64,000 nt of DNA, from assembly GCA_947493285.1 (NCBI GenBank), contig CANLQH010000001.1, positions 744,001 through 808,000 on the forward strand, given 5' to 3'. The notes under the pieces were generated by a model. The model saw nothing but the letters and a program-made list of their open reading frames with translations. It was not told the origin of the DNA and did not search any database. Both the position numbers and the translations under genes were made by a program. This document shows positions 33,869 through 42,259 of the stretch, one piece after another (positions within the stretch are counted from its first letter, which is position 1; each line of letters opens with the position of its first letter). This DNA is from an uncultured Tenacibaculum sp. GTDB taxonomy: Bacteria; Bacteroidota; Bacteroidia; Flavobacteriales; Flavobacteriaceae.

Positions 33869-33873
33869 CATCT

Positions 33874-35322
33874 GTGAAAACATTAGACAGATATATTTTA
33901 AAAAGCTTTTTAAAACCTTTTTTCGCCACATTCCTTATCATACTATTTGTTTTGGTAATGCAGGCCTTATGGTTAGCTTTTGACAATTTTGCTGGTAAAG
34001 GTATTAGTCTTGGAATTATATTAAAATTCCTTTGGTACACTACTCTTCTAGTAGTACCACAAGCATTACCTATTGGTGTTTTACTATCTTCGATAATGAC
34101 TTTGGGTAGTCTATCTGAAAATTATGAATTTGCAGCTACGAAATCAGCTGGTATTTCATTGCCTCGAATGGTACGCCCGTTAGTTTTCTTAACTCTTTTC
34201 TTAAGTGGTATTAACTTTCTGTTTTTAAACAACGTTTACCCTTATGCGATGTTAAAGCAGTTAAACATGAAAGTCAACATCAAGAAAAAACAACCTGCTA
34301 TAGCTTTAGTTGCGGGGAGTTTTAACACCGAACTACCTAATTATCAAATTAAGTTTGAAGAGAAGTACGGAGAAGACGACAACCTTTTAAAGAAGGTGAT
34401 GATTTATGATTTATCTGATAGAAAAGGAAATAATAAGATTATTACTGCGGAAAAAGGAAAAATAATTTCTGAAGAAAGTAGTAGGTATATGACTTTAGTT
34501 TTAGAAGATGGCTACTATTTTGAGCATCATTTAAAAAATGGATCTTCTTTTAAAGAAAAGCAAAAAATGCCTGCTTCTCATGCATATTTTGATAAGTACA
34601 CTATAAATATTGACATTTCATCTTTTAATGATGACGATCTTGGAGATGAAAAATACACGCGTCAATATAACATGCTTAGTTTAGCTCAATTAAAGGACAC
34701 TGTGCCTACAATGAAAAAAAACTATGATAACTTTATTAAAAGTAAAGCCAAAAACTTGTTTTTAAGTATTGACATTGAAGATTTACACCACTACCCAGAT
34801 TCTTTAGTTAATAAAGAAATTTCGCCAAATATTCTTGAAAATTTTAACATTCGAGAAAAAAGAAACATCCTTTCATCTGCAGTTTCAAAAATTGAAAGAA
34901 CTTTAAATAATAATAAATCCAACAAAGAAACTTTAAAAAACAGAAGAAAGTACTTAAACCTATATGATATTGAATATTATAACAGAGTCGCTTTCTCTTT
35001 ATCTTGTTTATTACTGTTTTTTATTGGTGCTCCTTTAGGATCAATTATTAGAAAAGGAGGAATGGGATTACCAATGATTTTAGCAATTGCTATTTATGTA
35101 TTGTATTTCTTTTCAAATACTTTTGGTAGAAATTTAGCAGAAGAAAGCTCTTTAACTGCTATAATAGGATCTTGGATAAGTGTGTTTATAATGCTACCTT
35201 TGGCTATAATATTAACCGTTAGAGCCACTAAAGACAAAGGCCTTTTTGATGTGAATACATTTTTTGCATCTATACGCACTACGATTAAAAACTTATTCTC
35301 TAAAAAAGAGAAAACAACATAA
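33874..35322 (+). CDS. LptF/LptG family permease (LPS export)
   Basis: 482 aa of the YjgP/YjgQ family: three TM helices near each end (~15-110 and ~375-455) around a periplasmic jellyroll domain (~125-260). Typical family text: LDRYILKSFLKPFFATF at the start and FSLSCLLLFFIGAPLGSIIRKGGMG before the last helices. It is half of the inner-membrane LPS extractor LptB2FG. The start is GTG at 33874, chosen because residues KTLDRYI match the family N-terminus. It is followed after 2 bases by ribB. Confidence 0.92.
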   Translation: MKTLDRYILKSFLKPFFATFLIILFVLVMQALWLAFDNFAGKGISLGIILKFLWYTTLLVVPQALPIGVLLSSIMTLGSLSENYEFAATKSAGISLPRMVRPLVFLTLFLSGINFLFLNNVYPYAMLKQLNMKVNIKKKQPAIALVAGSFNTELPNYQIKFEEKYGEDDNLLKKVMIYDLSDRKGNNKIITAEKGKIISEESSRYMTLVLEDGYYFEHHLKNGSSFKEKQKMPASHAYFDKYTINIDISSFNDDDLGDEKYTRQYNMLSLAQLKDTVPTMKKNYDNFIKSKAKNLFLSIDIEDLHHYPDSLVNKEISPNILENFNIREKRNILSSAVSKIERTLNNNKSNKETLKNRRKYLNLYDIEYYNRVAFSLSCLLLFFIGAPLGSIIRKGGMGLPMILAIAIYVLYFFSNTFGRNLAEESSLTAIIGSWISVFIMLPLAIILTVRATKDKGLFDVNTFFASIRTTIKNLFSKKEKTT

Positions 35323-35324
35323 CA

Positions 35325-36467
35325 ATGACAACACAAACATCAACAAAAGTTCAGTTAAACACTATTGAAGAAGCAATAGAAGATATTAAAAACGGAAAAG
35401 TAATTATTGTTGTTGATGATGAAGACCGTGAAAATGAAGGTGATTTTCTAGCTGCAGCCGAAAAGGTAACTCCAGAGATGATTAACTTTATGGCAACTCA
35501 TGGTAAAGGTTTAATCTGTACTCCACTTACCGAAGATCGCTGTAAAGAGTTACAATTAAGCATGATGGTAAACAACAATACCGATCCTATGGAAACTGCT
35601 TTTACTGTTTCTGTAGATTTAAGAGGTAAAGGTGTTACCACAGGTATATCTGCATCAGATAGATCAAAAACTATTGAAGCTTTAATCGATCCAGAAACGA
35701 AACCTTTTGACTTAGCTAGACCAGGACATATTTTCCCTTTAAAAGCTAAAAACGGAGGTGTTTTAAGAAGAACGGGGCATACCGAAGCAGCAATTGATTT
35801 TGCTCGATTAGCTGGTTTACAACCTGCTGGAGTTATTGTTGAAATCATGAATGAAGACGGTACTATGGCTCGTTTACCTCAACTTTTAAAAGTTGCTGAA
35901 AAATTCGATTTAAAAATAGTTTCTATCGAAGATTTAGTAGCCTACCGAATGGAACATGATTCGTTAATAGAAAAGAAAGAAGATTTTAATATTAAAACTC
36001 GTTTTGGTGAATTCCGTTTAAGAGCTTATCAACAAACTACTAACAAACAAATACATATTGCGTTAACCAAAGGTGTTTGGAGTAAAAATGAACCAATACT
36101 AACACGTGTAAATTCTACGCTTGTAAACAACGACATCTTAGGTACATTAACTAATAATGCTGACAAGAAATTGGATCAGATGTTTAAAGTAATAAATGAT
36201 GAAGGACGTGGTGCTATCATTTTTATCAATCAACAAAGTCAAGCTTTAAATTTATTAGCTCGCTTACGTGGTTTAAAAGAAAACCAAGCGAAAGGAGAAA
36301 TGAAAGCTCCGCATGTAGCAATGGACAATAAAGACTTTGGTATTGGAGCGCAAATTTTACACGACTTACACATTCATAAATTACGTTTAGTTTCTAACAC
36401 TAAACAAACCAAACGTGTAGGTATGATTGGTTATGGTTTAGAAATAGTTGATTATGTAAATTATTAA
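35325..36467 (+). CDS. ribB: 3,4-dihydroxy-2-butanone 4-phosphate synthase with decayed GTP-cyclohydrolase II half
   Basis: 380 aa. Residues ~12-205 are a complete RibB domain with [12 protein letters not shown] (acidic metal site, ~31-42), the [13 protein letters not shown] loop and the [10 protein letters not shown] and RTGHTEAA signatures. It makes the four-carbon precursor of riboflavin from ribulose 5-phosphate. Residues ~210-380 align in position with a RibA domain, but the zinc cysteines (C-x-TGDVFGS-RCDC) are missing and replaced by [20 protein letters not shown], so cyclohydrolase activity is not expected. Probably translated with the LptF/G-like gene. Confidence 0.92.
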   Translation: MTTQTSTKVQLNTIEEAIEDIKNGKVIIVVDDEDRENEGDFLAAAEKVTPEMINFMATHGKGLICTPLTEDRCKELQLSMMVNNNTDPMETAFTVSVDLRGKGVTTGISASDRSKTIEALIDPETKPFDLARPGHIFPLKAKNGGVLRRTGHTEAAIDFARLAGLQPAGVIVEIMNEDGTMARLPQLLKVAEKFDLKIVSIEDLVAYRMEHDSLIEKKEDFNIKTRFGEFRLRAYQQTTNKQIHIALTKGVWSKNEPILTRVNSTLVNNDILGTLTNNADKKLDQMFKVINDEGRGAIIFINQQSQALNLLARLRGLKENQAKGEMKAPHVAMDNKDFGIGAQILHDLHIHKLRLVSNTKQTKRVGMIGYGLEIVDYVNY

Positions 36468-36489
36468 TTTACTCATAGAATAAAACATA

Positions 36490-36522
36490 AAAAAAAACCG
36501 AGTTTTAAAACTCGGTTTTTTT
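36490..36522. terminator. Bidirectional terminator between ribB and the AraC-type gene
   Basis: AAAAAACCGAGTTTT-AAAACTCGGTTTTTT: stem with A/T runs on both sides, serving the two convergent genes. Confidence 0.9.
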
Positions 36523-37445
36523 TATTCTACAGGAATGCAAAGATCTACAATGCACTTTCCTTCAGGGTGTTCTTGTGGATTATTATAATAAATTCCAAAA
36601 GGATCTTGATCTGCTCTTTTAAATCCTTTTTCTGACATCCAAACAAAATTTGCTTCCCAAGCTTCTTGAAACTCCATTGGTGCAATTTCTAAACGAGAAA
36701 CAACACATTTGATATCTGGTAATGTTCTAAGGTTTACTTCTCCTTCAGTTTTTACTTCTCTGTTTAAAGTCATGCAAGCACTCATCCTTAAATTATTCGG
36801 ATCTGTAATTTTAGGACTATCATGATAAATGGTTATCATTCTTAAATTTTCTTGCTGCATTAAACCTTTTGGAAAAGCCCATTGCATTAGTCTGTTATAA
36901 ACATTACCTATTAAATCCATTTTACCTTGATGACTTATATAAGCTAATTGTACCTCTGGAATTATTTTAACTTCTGTAATCGCATTCATTTTTAACCAAT
37001 TTAAAGAGTTATTTACGTTACAAATGTATTGTTCAAATAAGGTAATCATTTGTCCATTCTTGCTTTCTTCTTTACTAATCTTGCTAAACTTATGAGGACT
37101 ACTTTCTCTAAATTCAACAGGGCTCATTCCGTAAAATTTCTTAAAAGCTCTTGAAAATGACGATAAACTAGTAAACCCTACTCTATCGGAAATTTCAGTA
37201 ATTGTTAATTCTTTTTTATGTAACAAAAAAGAAGCTGCCTTTTCAATTCTTTTTCTTGTGATAAAATTATTTAAAGTTTCTTTTGTTACTATTGAAAATA
37301 ATCGATGAAAATGAAATGGAGAAAAATGTGCTTTCTCAGCGATATCATTTAACATTAACTTTTCTTGTAAGTGCTCTTCAATATAAGTAATCGATTTACC
37401 TATTCTAGTTACTACTTTAGTATTTAGCTTTTTTGAAGATTTCAT
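36522..37445 (-). CDS. AraC-family regulator with C-terminal GyrI-like ligand domain
   Basis: 307 aa. The AraC double helix-turn-helix is at the N-terminus (~12-115: IAEKAHFSPFHFHRLFS and VGFTSLSSFSRAFKKFYGMSP), followed by a GyrI/SbmC-like effector domain (~150-307), as in Rob/BltR-type sensors of amphipathic drugs. It probably binds a small hydrophobic ligand and activates efflux or detoxification genes; targets are unknown. It overlaps the upstream membrane-protein gene by 29 bases, so the pair is translated from one message. Confidence 0.9.
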   Translation of the reverse strand: MKSSKKLNTKVVTRIGKSITYIEEHLQEKLMLNDIAEKAHFSPFHFHRLFSIVTKETLNNFITRKRIEKAASFLLHKKELTITEISDRVGFTSLSSFSRAFKKFYGMSPVEFRESSPHKFSKISKEESKNGQMITLFEQYICNVNNSLNWLKMNAITEVKIIPEVQLAYISHQGKMDLIGNVYNRLMQWAFPKGLMQQENLRMITIYHDSPKITDPNNLRMSACMTLNREVKTEGEVNLRTLPDIKCVVSRLEIAPMEFQEAWEANFVWMSEKGFKRADQDPFGIYYNNPQEHPEGKCIVDLCIPVE

Positions 37446-37794
37446 AATTATTTTTCTGAAAGATGTAGAATATTATTCCACTAGCAAAGTACAAAATAAC
37501 ATCAATAAAATCTGAAGTGTATCTTAAATGAAATTTAGGAAGAAAATACTCGAACAAGAAACTATACAAAAAGCAGCTATACAAAACGATACTTAAAGGA
37601 ATATGGTAATTTTTATTATTCTTACTCCATCTCAGGATATAAAGACTAATGGTTAATACAATCGGAATTATTAAAAAGTCATTTAAATAAAACTGAATGA
37701 TATCTGGTAATCGATATTTACTTTTTTGAGCTATATAAACACATAGTCCAATAAATAAAGAAGAAATAAAATAGACTTTTAAAAATCGATTCAT
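37417..37794 (-). CDS. Small four-TM membrane protein
   Basis: 125 aa with about four hydrophobic helices (~6-22, ~38-58, ~65-85, ~95-112) and a basic C-terminus. I do not recognise the family firmly; short flavobacterial proteins annotated as magnesium-citrate-transporter-like have a similar look. It overlaps the start of the AraC-type regulator by 29 bases and starts 1 base after the zinc-ribbon gene. Possibly part of a membrane-sensing operon, but this is inference. Confidence 0.65.
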   Translation of the reverse strand: MNRFLKVYFISSLFIGLCVYIAQKSKYRLPDIIQFYLNDFLIIPIVLTISLYILRWSKNNKNYHIPLSIVLYSCFLYSFLFEYFLPKFHLRYTSDFIDVILYFASGIIFYIFQKNNYEIFKKAKY

Positions 37795-37795
37795 A

Positions 37796-38104
37796 TTATC
37801 CAGCTGCTACCATAGCTATAAACCATGCTAATAAAGCTCCTATAGCACTTACCACTAGAAAAGCTGAATACAAAACCCAACCAACAATTCGATATAAAAA
37901 GAAAGGATGTTTTTTTAATCGTTCTGCTAAATTGGGATTTTCAATCTTTTCTTTAGCTTCTTTTATTAAAGTTTCCTTATACTCTTCTTCCTTTAAAGCT
38001 ATCTTTTTTTCGTGAGAAATTAACGTGTTACAATTTTCGCAATACTCTTTATTAGTATTAAAAACTCCACAGTTTGGACATTTTATATTCCTTGTAACAC
38101 TCAT
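37796..38104 (-). CDS. Zinc-ribbon plus single-TM protein
   Basis: 102 aa. A zinc ribbon (CPNCGVFNTNKEYCENCNTL, ~9-28, two CxxC pairs), a charged helix (~35-68) and one or two C-terminal membrane helices (~70-100). Such proteins are usually small membrane adaptors. It is 3 bases downstream of the NDH-2 gene and 1 base before the next gene, so the four genes from 39403 to 36522 form one leftward operon. Confidence 0.75.
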   Translation of the reverse strand: MSVTRNIKCPNCGVFNTNKEYCENCNTLISHEKKIALKEEEYKETLIKEAKEKIENPNLAERLKKHPFFLYRIVGWVLYSAFLVVSAIGALLAWFIAMVAAG

Positions 38105-38107
38105 ACT

Positions 38108-39403
38108 TTATTCTTTAAAACTATAACTATTTTTCTTTTTATATGGACGAATAATCAATCTTGTTTCTCTATCAAATCGGATGTAATTATAAATCCAATT
38201 CATAAATACTATTACTTTATTTCTGAATCCGATTAATGAAAATAGATGAACAAACATCCAAACAAACCAAGCAAATACTCCTTGAAACTTCCATTTAGGT
38301 AAATCTACCACAGCTTTATTACGACCAATTGTAGCCATAGAGCCTTTATCGTTATATTTAAAAGGTTTTAGTTTTTTCCTTTTTAATTTTGCAAGAATAT
38401 TCTTCCCTAATAACTTTCCTTGCTGAATAGCTGGTTGCGCCATCATTGGGTGCCCGTAAGAATATTTTTTTGTTTGCATACAAGCTACATCTCCAATAGC
38501 ATACACATTATTATAACCAATCACTTTACTGTACTCATCTACTTTAAATCGATTAGCTCTCTCAATTAAACATTCTTGCTCTAAACCAGCTATTGAATCT
38601 CCTTTTACACCCGCTGCCCAAATTACTGTTTCAGCTTTAAAATGATCGTGACCATTGGTCTTTACAGTTTCTCCATCATAATCTAAAACTCGGAGATCTT
38701 TCCAAACATCAACACCCAATTTTATTAAAAAATCTTCGGCTTTTGCTGATGCTTTGTTACTCATTCCTTTTAACAATTCCCCAGAACTTTGAATCAAATT
38801 TATCTTCATTTGACGGATATCTAAATCTGGATAATCTTTAGGTAGAATTCCTTTTTTCATTTCTGCCAAAGCTCCTGCCAATTCAACACCTGTAGGCCCA
38901 CCACCAACAATTACAAAATTCATCAAAGCTCTACGCTTGTCTAAATCTGTTTCTAATAGCGCTTCTTCAAAATTTTCTAGAACTAAACTACGAATATTTA
39001 ATGCTTGCGGAACCGATTTCATTTCCATTGCAAACTTTTCAATATTAGTATTTCCAAAGAAATTAGTGGTAGAACCAGTTGCAATGATTAGCTCATCATA
39101 TTCTAAATTCCCTATAGAAGTTTCAATAGTATTTTCATCTGCATTTATATTGGTAACTTCTGCTAATCGGAAAAAGAAGTTCTCCACATCGTTAAAACGT
39201 TTACGTAATGGAAAAGCAATGCTATCAGGTTCTAATCCTCCTGTAGCTACTTGATATAATAATGGTTGAAATGTATGGTAGTTGTGTTTATCTATTAAAA
39301 CAACTTGTAAATCTTGGTCTTCTAATCCTCTTGCAGCCGCTAATCCTGCAAAACCTCCTCCTATAATTACTACTCGAGGAAAGCTCGTTTGTGGTATGTT
39401 CAT
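38108..39403 (-). CDS. Type II NADH dehydrogenase (NDH-2)
   Basis: 431 aa with two Rossmann motifs: FAD-binding VVIIGGGFAGLAAARGL (~11-27) and NADH-binding FVIVGGGPTGVELAGALAEM (~163-182), plus the FAD-closing GDVACM segment. C-terminal hydrophobic and amphipathic helices (~365-415) hold it to the inner face of the membrane. It passes electrons from NADH to menaquinone without pumping protons. First gene of a four-gene leftward operon. Confidence 0.93.
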   Translation of the reverse strand: MNIPQTSFPRVVIIGGGFAGLAAARGLEDQDLQVVLIDKHNYHTFQPLLYQVATGGLEPDSIAFPLRKRFNDVENFFFRLAEVTNINADENTIETSIGNLEYDELIIATGSTTNFFGNTNIEKFAMEMKSVPQALNIRSLVLENFEEALLETDLDKRRALMNFVIVGGGPTGVELAGALAEMKKGILPKDYPDLDIRQMKINLIQSSGELLKGMSNKASAKAEDFLIKLGVDVWKDLRVLDYDGETVKTNGHDHFKAETVIWAAGVKGDSIAGLEQECLIERANRFKVDEYSKVIGYNNVYAIGDVACMQTKKYSYGHPMMAQPAIQQGKLLGKNILAKLKRKKLKPFKYNDKGSMATIGRNKAVVDLPKWKFQGVFAWFVWMFVHLFSLIGFRNKVIVFMNWIYNYIRFDRETRLIIRPYKKKNSYSFKE

Positions 39404-39528
39404 GTAGATTTATTATCATTAAATAATCTAATTACAAATTTACGAAAGTGAAACGAGTTAGTTAAAATTTATTCTTTAGATTTACACTAAACCTCTGAAA
39501 ATAAATAATTAATTAAAAACAGATTGTC

Positions 39529-39960
39529 ATGTTTAATTTTTTAAAGAAAAAAAAACAAAAAAGATTAGTTATTGAGTGCGATACAGATGTTATTACCATA
39601 AATAGTAAACCGGTTACTTTTCCAACAAACTATGATACTTTAATAAACACTTTTGGTAAACCAGATAGGAAATTAAACAAAAGTAAAAATTACATTATTT
39701 GGGACAAACTAGGCATATTTTGTGGTTATGAAGATAAAGACAATATTTTATCTATTAATTTTTATCAAAATAAACAAGATAGAAGCGAATACAATACCAA
39801 AAAGCAATTTACTGGAAAACTAATTCTAAATAATGATGAAATAACGAATAATGAATTCAGTAAAATATCTTTAGGTGAATTAGCAATTCTACGACTAGGC
39901 AGTGAAAGTACCGTTCGTTTTGGATTTAGTATTGGTGTAAATAAAACTTACAATAATTAA
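39529..39960 (+). CDS. Hypothetical 143-aa protein
   Basis: A soluble protein with a very basic start (FNFLKKKKQKR) followed by a beta-rich domain: TFPTNYDTLINTFGKPDRKL, then YIIWDKLGIFCGYEDKDNILSINFY, which resembles small immunity- or DUF-type domains that start with a short helix and a G-x-P turn. No signal peptide. Family not recognised. It faces the next gene tail to tail with 1 base between stops. Confidence 0.65.
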   Translation: MFNFLKKKKQKRLVIECDTDVITINSKPVTFPTNYDTLINTFGKPDRKLNKSKNYIIWDKLGIFCGYEDKDNILSINFYQNKQDRSEYNTKKQFTGKLILNNDEITNNEFSKISLGELAILRLGSESTVRFGFSIGVNKTYNN

Positions 39961-39961
39961 T

Positions 39962-40486
39962 TTATAGTTGTTGCTTTAACTGCTGAATAGCTTTATTTGA
40001 AGTTACTAAACCTAGTATCAGTTTTTTTCTAACAACATCTATATCATCATCAAAATACTTTGCCCATTTATACTCTTTAAATAAAGTTTGTATTTGCTTT
40101 AAACGTTGATGTACGAACTCAGAAGTCATTAAAAATTTATCTGTATTCGCTACGTTTCCTATTCTTTTTATTCTTGCCTGTTGTTTATTAAAATCTACCT
40201 CTAAATAAAACACTTTATCAAAATCATTTAATGGATAAAAATCAATCCATTTTGCAAAGCCAACATAATAATTTTGGCTCTTATAATTTTCGACACCTTT
40301 AATTTTCCATCTACAGTTTGCTACTCTTCCCCAATGATTCGAATAACGGTATACACCATCATCAGCATAAAAATACAAGCTACCAGATTTACTTTGATAA
40401 TGTGCTGATTTCCCTTCAAAAAAATCGATCTTTTTTGACTCAAATTCGCAGTAAGTGTATTTAAAAAAATTAAACTTATAATACAT
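39962..40486 (-). CDS. Hypothetical protein downstream of YjbQ
   Basis: The ATG at 40486 is preferred; an upstream TTG at 40498 would overlap yjbQ by 11 bases, whereas ATG leaves 1 base. About 174 aa, rich in aromatic residues: KFNFFKYTYCEFESKKIDFF, then YFYADDGVYRYSNHWGRVANCRW. No signal peptide or membrane segment. I do not know its function; its close coupling to YjbQ suggests a linked role. Confidence 0.65.
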   Translation of the reverse strand: MYYKFNFFKYTYCEFESKKIDFFEGKSAHYQSKSGSLYFYADDGVYRYSNHWGRVANCRWKIKGVENYKSQNYYVGFAKWIDFYPLNDFDKVFYLEVDFNKQQARIKRIGNVANTDKFLMTSEFVHQRLKQIQTLFKEYKWAKYFDDDIDVVRKKLILGLVTSNKAIQQLKQQL

Positions 40487-40487
40487 T

Positions 40488-40910
40488 TTATTCTCCAAAA
40501 ACAGTAATTACAATTTTTCTCCTTCCCCCGTAATTACGATGCTCACCTAAATAAATACCTTGCCAAGTACCTAAATTTAGTTTTCCGTTTGTTATTGGAA
40601 TTTGAACTTGACTACCTAACATTGAACTTTTTATATGCGCTGGCATATCATCAGCTCCTTCATAATCATGCTTATAATACGGCATATTTTCAGGAATCAT
40701 TTTATTAATATGTGATTCGAAATCCACCCGCACAGTTGGGTCTGCATTTTCATTAATAGTTAAACTCGCAGAGGTGTGTTTAATAAACGCTTGAAATTGT
40801 CCAATTTTAATTTCTCTTAACTTAGGAACGGCACCTAATAAAACATCAGTTATTAAATGATAACCTCTTGGATACTCTGATAACTGAATTTCTTTTTGAT
40901 AAAATTTCAT
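40488..40910 (-). CDS. yjbQ: YjbQ family protein (UPF0047)
   Basis: 140 aa with the conserved YjbQ pattern: GQFQAFIKHTSASLTINENADP (~38-59), then the HYEGADDMPAHIKSSMLG region with conserved histidines and the GTWQGIYLGEHR ending. The family is annotated as having thiamine-phosphate-synthase-like side activity, and its true role is unsettled. It forms a two-gene leftward unit with the hypothetical gene that follows. Confidence 0.9.
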   Translation of the reverse strand: MKFYQKEIQLSEYPRGYHLITDVLLGAVPKLREIKIGQFQAFIKHTSASLTINENADPTVRVDFESHINKMIPENMPYYKHDYEGADDMPAHIKSSMLGSQVQIPITNGKLNLGTWQGIYLGEHRNYGGRRKIVITVFGE

Positions 40911-40961
40911 GGTTCAAAAATACAATAAAGTAAATACGTTTTAAGAAAGTACTTGACACAA

Positions 40962-40993
40962 AAAAGCCGAATTAATAAAAGTAACTCGGCTTA
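40962..40993 (-). terminator. Terminator of the secreted-protein operon
   Basis: AAGCCGA pairs with TCGGCTT; on the minus strand the stem is followed by six T. It lies 24 bases past the stop at 41017. Confidence 0.85.
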
Positions 40994-41016
40994 AAAATAA
41001 TCAAAAACTGGATTGT

Positions 41017-42234
41017 TTATTCATCTAAATAATCCTCTAAAACTGTAATCCATCCCTTAACTGGATCTAGTAATAGTTTTTCTGTATTTGCTGTATATTC
41101 TAACTGTATTGTTCCTGTTGCTACTGGATCGATGTTTTGTCCATCTTTAAAAGCCCAAACAGTTACTTTTAAGTCATATGTTTTTCCTTCTTGTAAATCA
41201 CCTTGAGTTTGTCTTAATAATTCTAAGAAAGCATAATCTGCAAGATTATTAGAACGGTTATTTGTTACTTTTGGATAAAAGAAGTAAAAATCATTCTTAT
41301 ATTTATCTAACTGAGGTATGTTCTTAGAGAACTTAGTACTTTTCTTTCTTAACGCTTCTCTATCGGTAGTTTTACCTGCCATTTCGTAAGTTACATTAAA
41401 CCAAGATCCTGGGTGAGATACCGATAAAGGTTGATCGAAGTAAGGCTTATATGCTACTGTAGATCCTAATTCTTGTTTTGTTATAAAGTTAGCCACCTTT
41501 TCAACTGGTTGGTTTGCTTTTGAGCTTCTTAAATAATTAGTCCCTTTTGCAAAAGCAACTTTTCCATGATAGTTTTTATAGGCATCGAAACGCATTAATT
41601 TCTTTTTAGTCTTTGCCATTTTAAGTGAACTCAAATCACTTATTATCATATCTACTTTAGCCTGTGCAGTTTCAATATCCCAAGTATCAAAATCTGCTTT
41701 GTTTTTAGCCATTACTTCAATTACAGTTCTTTTAGCATCTAATGGCACAGACTCATCATAACTATTTATACTTCTTTCTGTTTGCTGCGTTTGTGCTAAT
41801 ACTCCTGGAGCTACCTCAAAAACTTCTATATATGATTTTGCACCAGAAGACATCCATTTAAAGAACATTTTTACTTCTTTTTTGTTAAAGTAACTTTCTT
41901 TAAAATTCATTTTTAATTGTGGTTCATCTTGTTTCTTTTCCCAGTAATGTAATTGATTAACAACTTTCCCCTCATCCTCTTTTACAAACTTAAATCCAAA
42001 AGCTTTTTTATCTTTTAATCCATGATATTCACCACTTAATCCCATTTCATCATTCACGCTATTTAAATGACCAAAAGTACCAGATGATGCCCCTGATGAT
42101 TTAGACGACTTTTTTGAACTCTTTTTTGAAAGTGCTTTTTTTACTAAGCTTTTAAATTGTGCATTAGTTTCTGTTGTGGTTCCTAAAAACATAACTGTAC
42201 TTAAAGCACATGTTAATAATAGTTGTTTTCTCAT
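41017..42234 (-). CDS. Secreted protein with Lys/Ser-rich linker
   Basis: 405 aa. A signal peptide (~1-25, TETNAQ) leads to a short Lys/Ser-rich stretch (KKALSKKSSKKSSKSSGASS, ~33-52) and then a globular domain with the repeated YxK--FDAYKNYHGKVAFAKG style, ending in acidic residues. Family not recognised. It lies 25 bases downstream of the Gly-rich protein, so it shares its promoter, and through it the predicted LytTR operator. Probably an envelope or surface protein of the LytTR regulon. Confidence 0.7.
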   Translation of the reverse strand: MRKQLLLTCALSTVMFLGTTTETNAQFKSLVKKALSKKSSKKSSKSSGASSGTFGHLNSVNDEMGLSGEYHGLKDKKAFGFKFVKEDEGKVVNQLHYWEKKQDEPQLKMNFKESYFNKKEVKMFFKWMSSGAKSYIEVFEVAPGVLAQTQQTERSINSYDESVPLDAKRTVIEVMAKNKADFDTWDIETAQAKVDMIISDLSSLKMAKTKKKLMRFDAYKNYHGKVAFAKGTNYLRSSKANQPVEKVANFITKQELGSTVAYKPYFDQPLSVSHPGSWFNVTYEMAGKTTDREALRKKSTKFSKNIPQLDKYKNDFYFFYPKVTNNRSNNLADYAFLELLRQTQGDLQEGKTYDLKVTVWAFKDGQNIDPVATGTIQLEYTANTEKLLLDPVKGWITVLEDYLDE

Positions 42235-42259
42235 AATTCCCTTTTGTTTATAGTTGATT

